Source of the DNA: Mactromeris polynyma
Lineage: Eukaryota; Mollusca; Bivalvia; Venerida; Mactridae
NCBI GenBank assembly: GCA_032209605.1
Contig: JASFXZ010000056.1
Location: forward strand, 434,001 to 498,000
DNA: 64,000 bases
Reading direction: 5' to 3'
The translations under genes were made by a program, and so were the position numbers. The notes under the pieces were generated by a model that was given only the letters and a program-made list of their open reading frames with translations, was not told the origin of the DNA and searched no databases. Each line of letters begins with the position of its first letter. Positions within the stretch are counted from its first letter, which is position 1. Below, in pieces: positions 62,207 to 64,000 of the stretch.

Positions 62207-62395
62207 GCATAGTGGTTGAGGGGTTGAGTGCCTGACCCCTGATCCGAAGGTCCTGTGTTCGAATCCCACCTTGGGCAAAGTTGAGCTACAAACTTTGCAG
62301 TCCAGTAACTAGGGAGTAGTGCTGGTTAGTAACTTAGGAAGCAGTCATTGTCAGTGATTTATATAAGTTGTAATAATCACAATCGATGTAAAATA
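62207..62395 (+). mobile_element. tRNA-derived SINE, third family
   Basis: Head with TAGTGGTTGAGGGGTTGAG (A-box region) and TGTTCGAATCCCACC (B box), then TTGGGCAAAGTTGAGCTAC and CAGTCCAGTAACTAGGGAGT. It is followed by a truncated CAGTCGGACCTCG-family MITE (62396-62470). Confidence 0.65.
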
Positions 62396-62470
62396 AATAC
62401 AGTCGGACCTCGTTTATTCGACAACCTTTTATCCGAATACTTGGTATCATCCGAAATAATTATAAGGACT

Positions 62471-64000
62471 TCTCTGTGATACAATGACTTTGAAGTTAGG
62501 TGTGTAAATATTGTACTAGACAATATGATCTGAAATGAAACATTTACGTGGAATGATTATTTAGAAAGGAAGTAAGTATGCTGTTGTTGTTGTTGCTTTG
62601 AAACAAGTTTGAAGTTGAAAAAAACACAGTTCACTTATCGTTTTTATCCTTCCAAAACAATTCCCCCCCCTCCATAATAATATAACGCTCTGGTAAATTT
62701 TAATTATTTTATTCCTGACTTAAGCATTTACAGCTCATTATCCAAATAAATACATCCATATGAGCACATGCTAGGAAAAGTGTAAAGAATAAAAAGAAGT
62801 TGAAATTGTAAAATGCAGTTTAAGTTATTAAAATACTTACAAATTTTTTACCACATCTTGCTTTTAGTGCAATTTTAAGCCAGCATCGTCAATGTAGTGG
62901 TCAGTCTCTGATTATAATGATTCTTACACAAAGGTCAAGATAATGGGTGCAATAATGACTTTACATATACTGGAAACATACCTTCGAATAGCCGCCATCT
63001 TTGTCTTGTTATTTAGTTAGTGAATTATCGAAATGGTGCATGTATTAACATTTTTACGAATCATTTATATCATTGATGATATAAGATACTTTAGTTCGAA
63101 GCTGTTTTTGTTTGGTTTATGTTCATATCTGCGTTTTTTACCCGGTTTGTTTACCCTTCCATGCGTATATCTTGCTGTCTCGATTTCGTTGACATCACAA
63201 AAATGCGATGATTGCTGCCTTGTAACAATTAAAATTTAGTGTTATGCTTAACATTCCAGTACCTTAATTAATGTATTTTTTTTTATTGAAATGTATAACA
63301 ACAAAATTTAATACAATGTGTACATGATCGTTAATAAATCATATAGAATTGTGTTGCATTTGTTACTATGGTAGTACCTACAGTTCTATTTCTGCATGTA
63401 TTCTTTTGTAATTTCTTGCTTTTATTCCTAATTATATTTTTCTTGTTTATATTACATTTTTATTTTAATGTTTTTTCTATGTTATCTTATTGATATCATT
63501 TTGTATGAAGATGGGTTTTGAGATTGTCTCTTGATCACAAATCATGTTATTAGAGATTGCCACTTGATCTCATATCGTGTTGTTGTGAGATAGTTGCATG
63601 ATCTCAAATTATGTTATTTGAGAATGCCTATTGATCTCAAATGATATTGTTTGAGATTGCTGCTTGATCTCATGTCATGTTACTTTGAGATTGTTGCATG
63701 ATCTCTAATTATATTATTTTGAGATTTGAGGATTGCTATCAAATTATATTATTTCAAATTTTGTGTTTGCTTTCCATTCTCAATATTCATTTAATCAAAT
63801 TCATTATTTTTAAGTGTTTTTTTTTTCAAAATATCATTTAGCACTCATCCTGCTTCATAGTAATCAGCTGTATAACCTTTCAGTAATCATTTTTCTGTGG
63901 TAGGGGATTATACACAGTTACTGCTGGGAACCACCCTTATATCGGAGATGATGTGGTTACCATAGTTACGATCGTTTTACTGAATACCTGAGATCAAGAT
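62471..64000. other. Downstream DNA, no gene recognised
   Basis: At 63500-63735 units of about 40 bp repeat TTGATCTCA(A/T)AT and TTGAGATTG, partly palindromic. At 63903-63992 an acceptor-like GGTAG precedes a short frame (TVTAGNHPYIGDDVVT) that I cannot assign. Otherwise AT-rich unique DNA. Confidence 0.4.

Noticed and set aside
63903..63992. Possible exon of a following gene or alternative last PK exon
   Set aside because: An acceptor-like AG and a 28-codon frame are too little; no PK similarity.

Overview
The window is AT-rich, intron-rich invertebrate DNA dominated by repeats. It holds one large protein-coding gene on the + strand, a pyruvate kinase (PK), spread over about 56 kb (5474 to 61583). 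The animal-type PK sequence, the tRNA-derived SINEs, the TA-flanked MITEs and the large number of minisatellites suggest a mollusc, probably a bivalve. The species assignment is inference.

I rebuilt the gene exon by exon from homology, splice sites and codon phase. The core consists of exons 2, 3, 4a or 4b, 5, 6, 7, 8, 9, 10, 11 and 12, and every junction closes in frame. With the first exon at 5474 the product is 596 aa; from the ATG inside exon 2 it is 540 aa. Active-site residues are present: the Arg-x-Asn-x-Ser-His block in exon 3, Asp-Thr-Lys and Arg in exon 4, the Lys-Ile-Glu signature in exon 7, Arg-Gly-Asp in exon 8, Thr in exon 8 and Ser in exon 9. Two elements of the fructose-1,6-bisphosphate pocket (Trp and Arg, PKM2 482 and 489) are kept, but the Lys433 position is Thr.

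The most interesting structure is a duplicated exon pair, 4a (38906-39025) and 4b (39075-39194). Both are exactly 120 nt, in the same phase and separated by only 49 nt. They differ at 4 of 40 residues, with 19 further codons changed silently. This looks like a mutually exclusive cassette under strong purifying selection. It covers a different part of the protein from the vertebrate PKM1/PKM2 switch. The exon equivalent to PKM exons 9/10 (exon 10 here, also 167 nt) has its 3' end and splice donor repeated three more times in the following intron. Up to four phase-compatible candidate first exons (5474, 14096, 24652, 28530) suggest alternative promoters.

Layout: 1-5.4 kb is upstream DNA with a foldback repeat and a LINE fragment on the - strand, split by a TA-flanked MITE. 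5.4-32.4 kb is the first-exon region, with a second LINE copy, long minisatellites, SINE and MITEs. 32.4-61.6 kb holds the catalytic exons, with tandem arrays in many introns, including 2.4 kb of a 16-bp repeat starting about 140 bp after exon 4b. 61.6-64 kb holds the 3' UTR, a poly(A) signal, MITEs and a SINE, with no further gene recognised.
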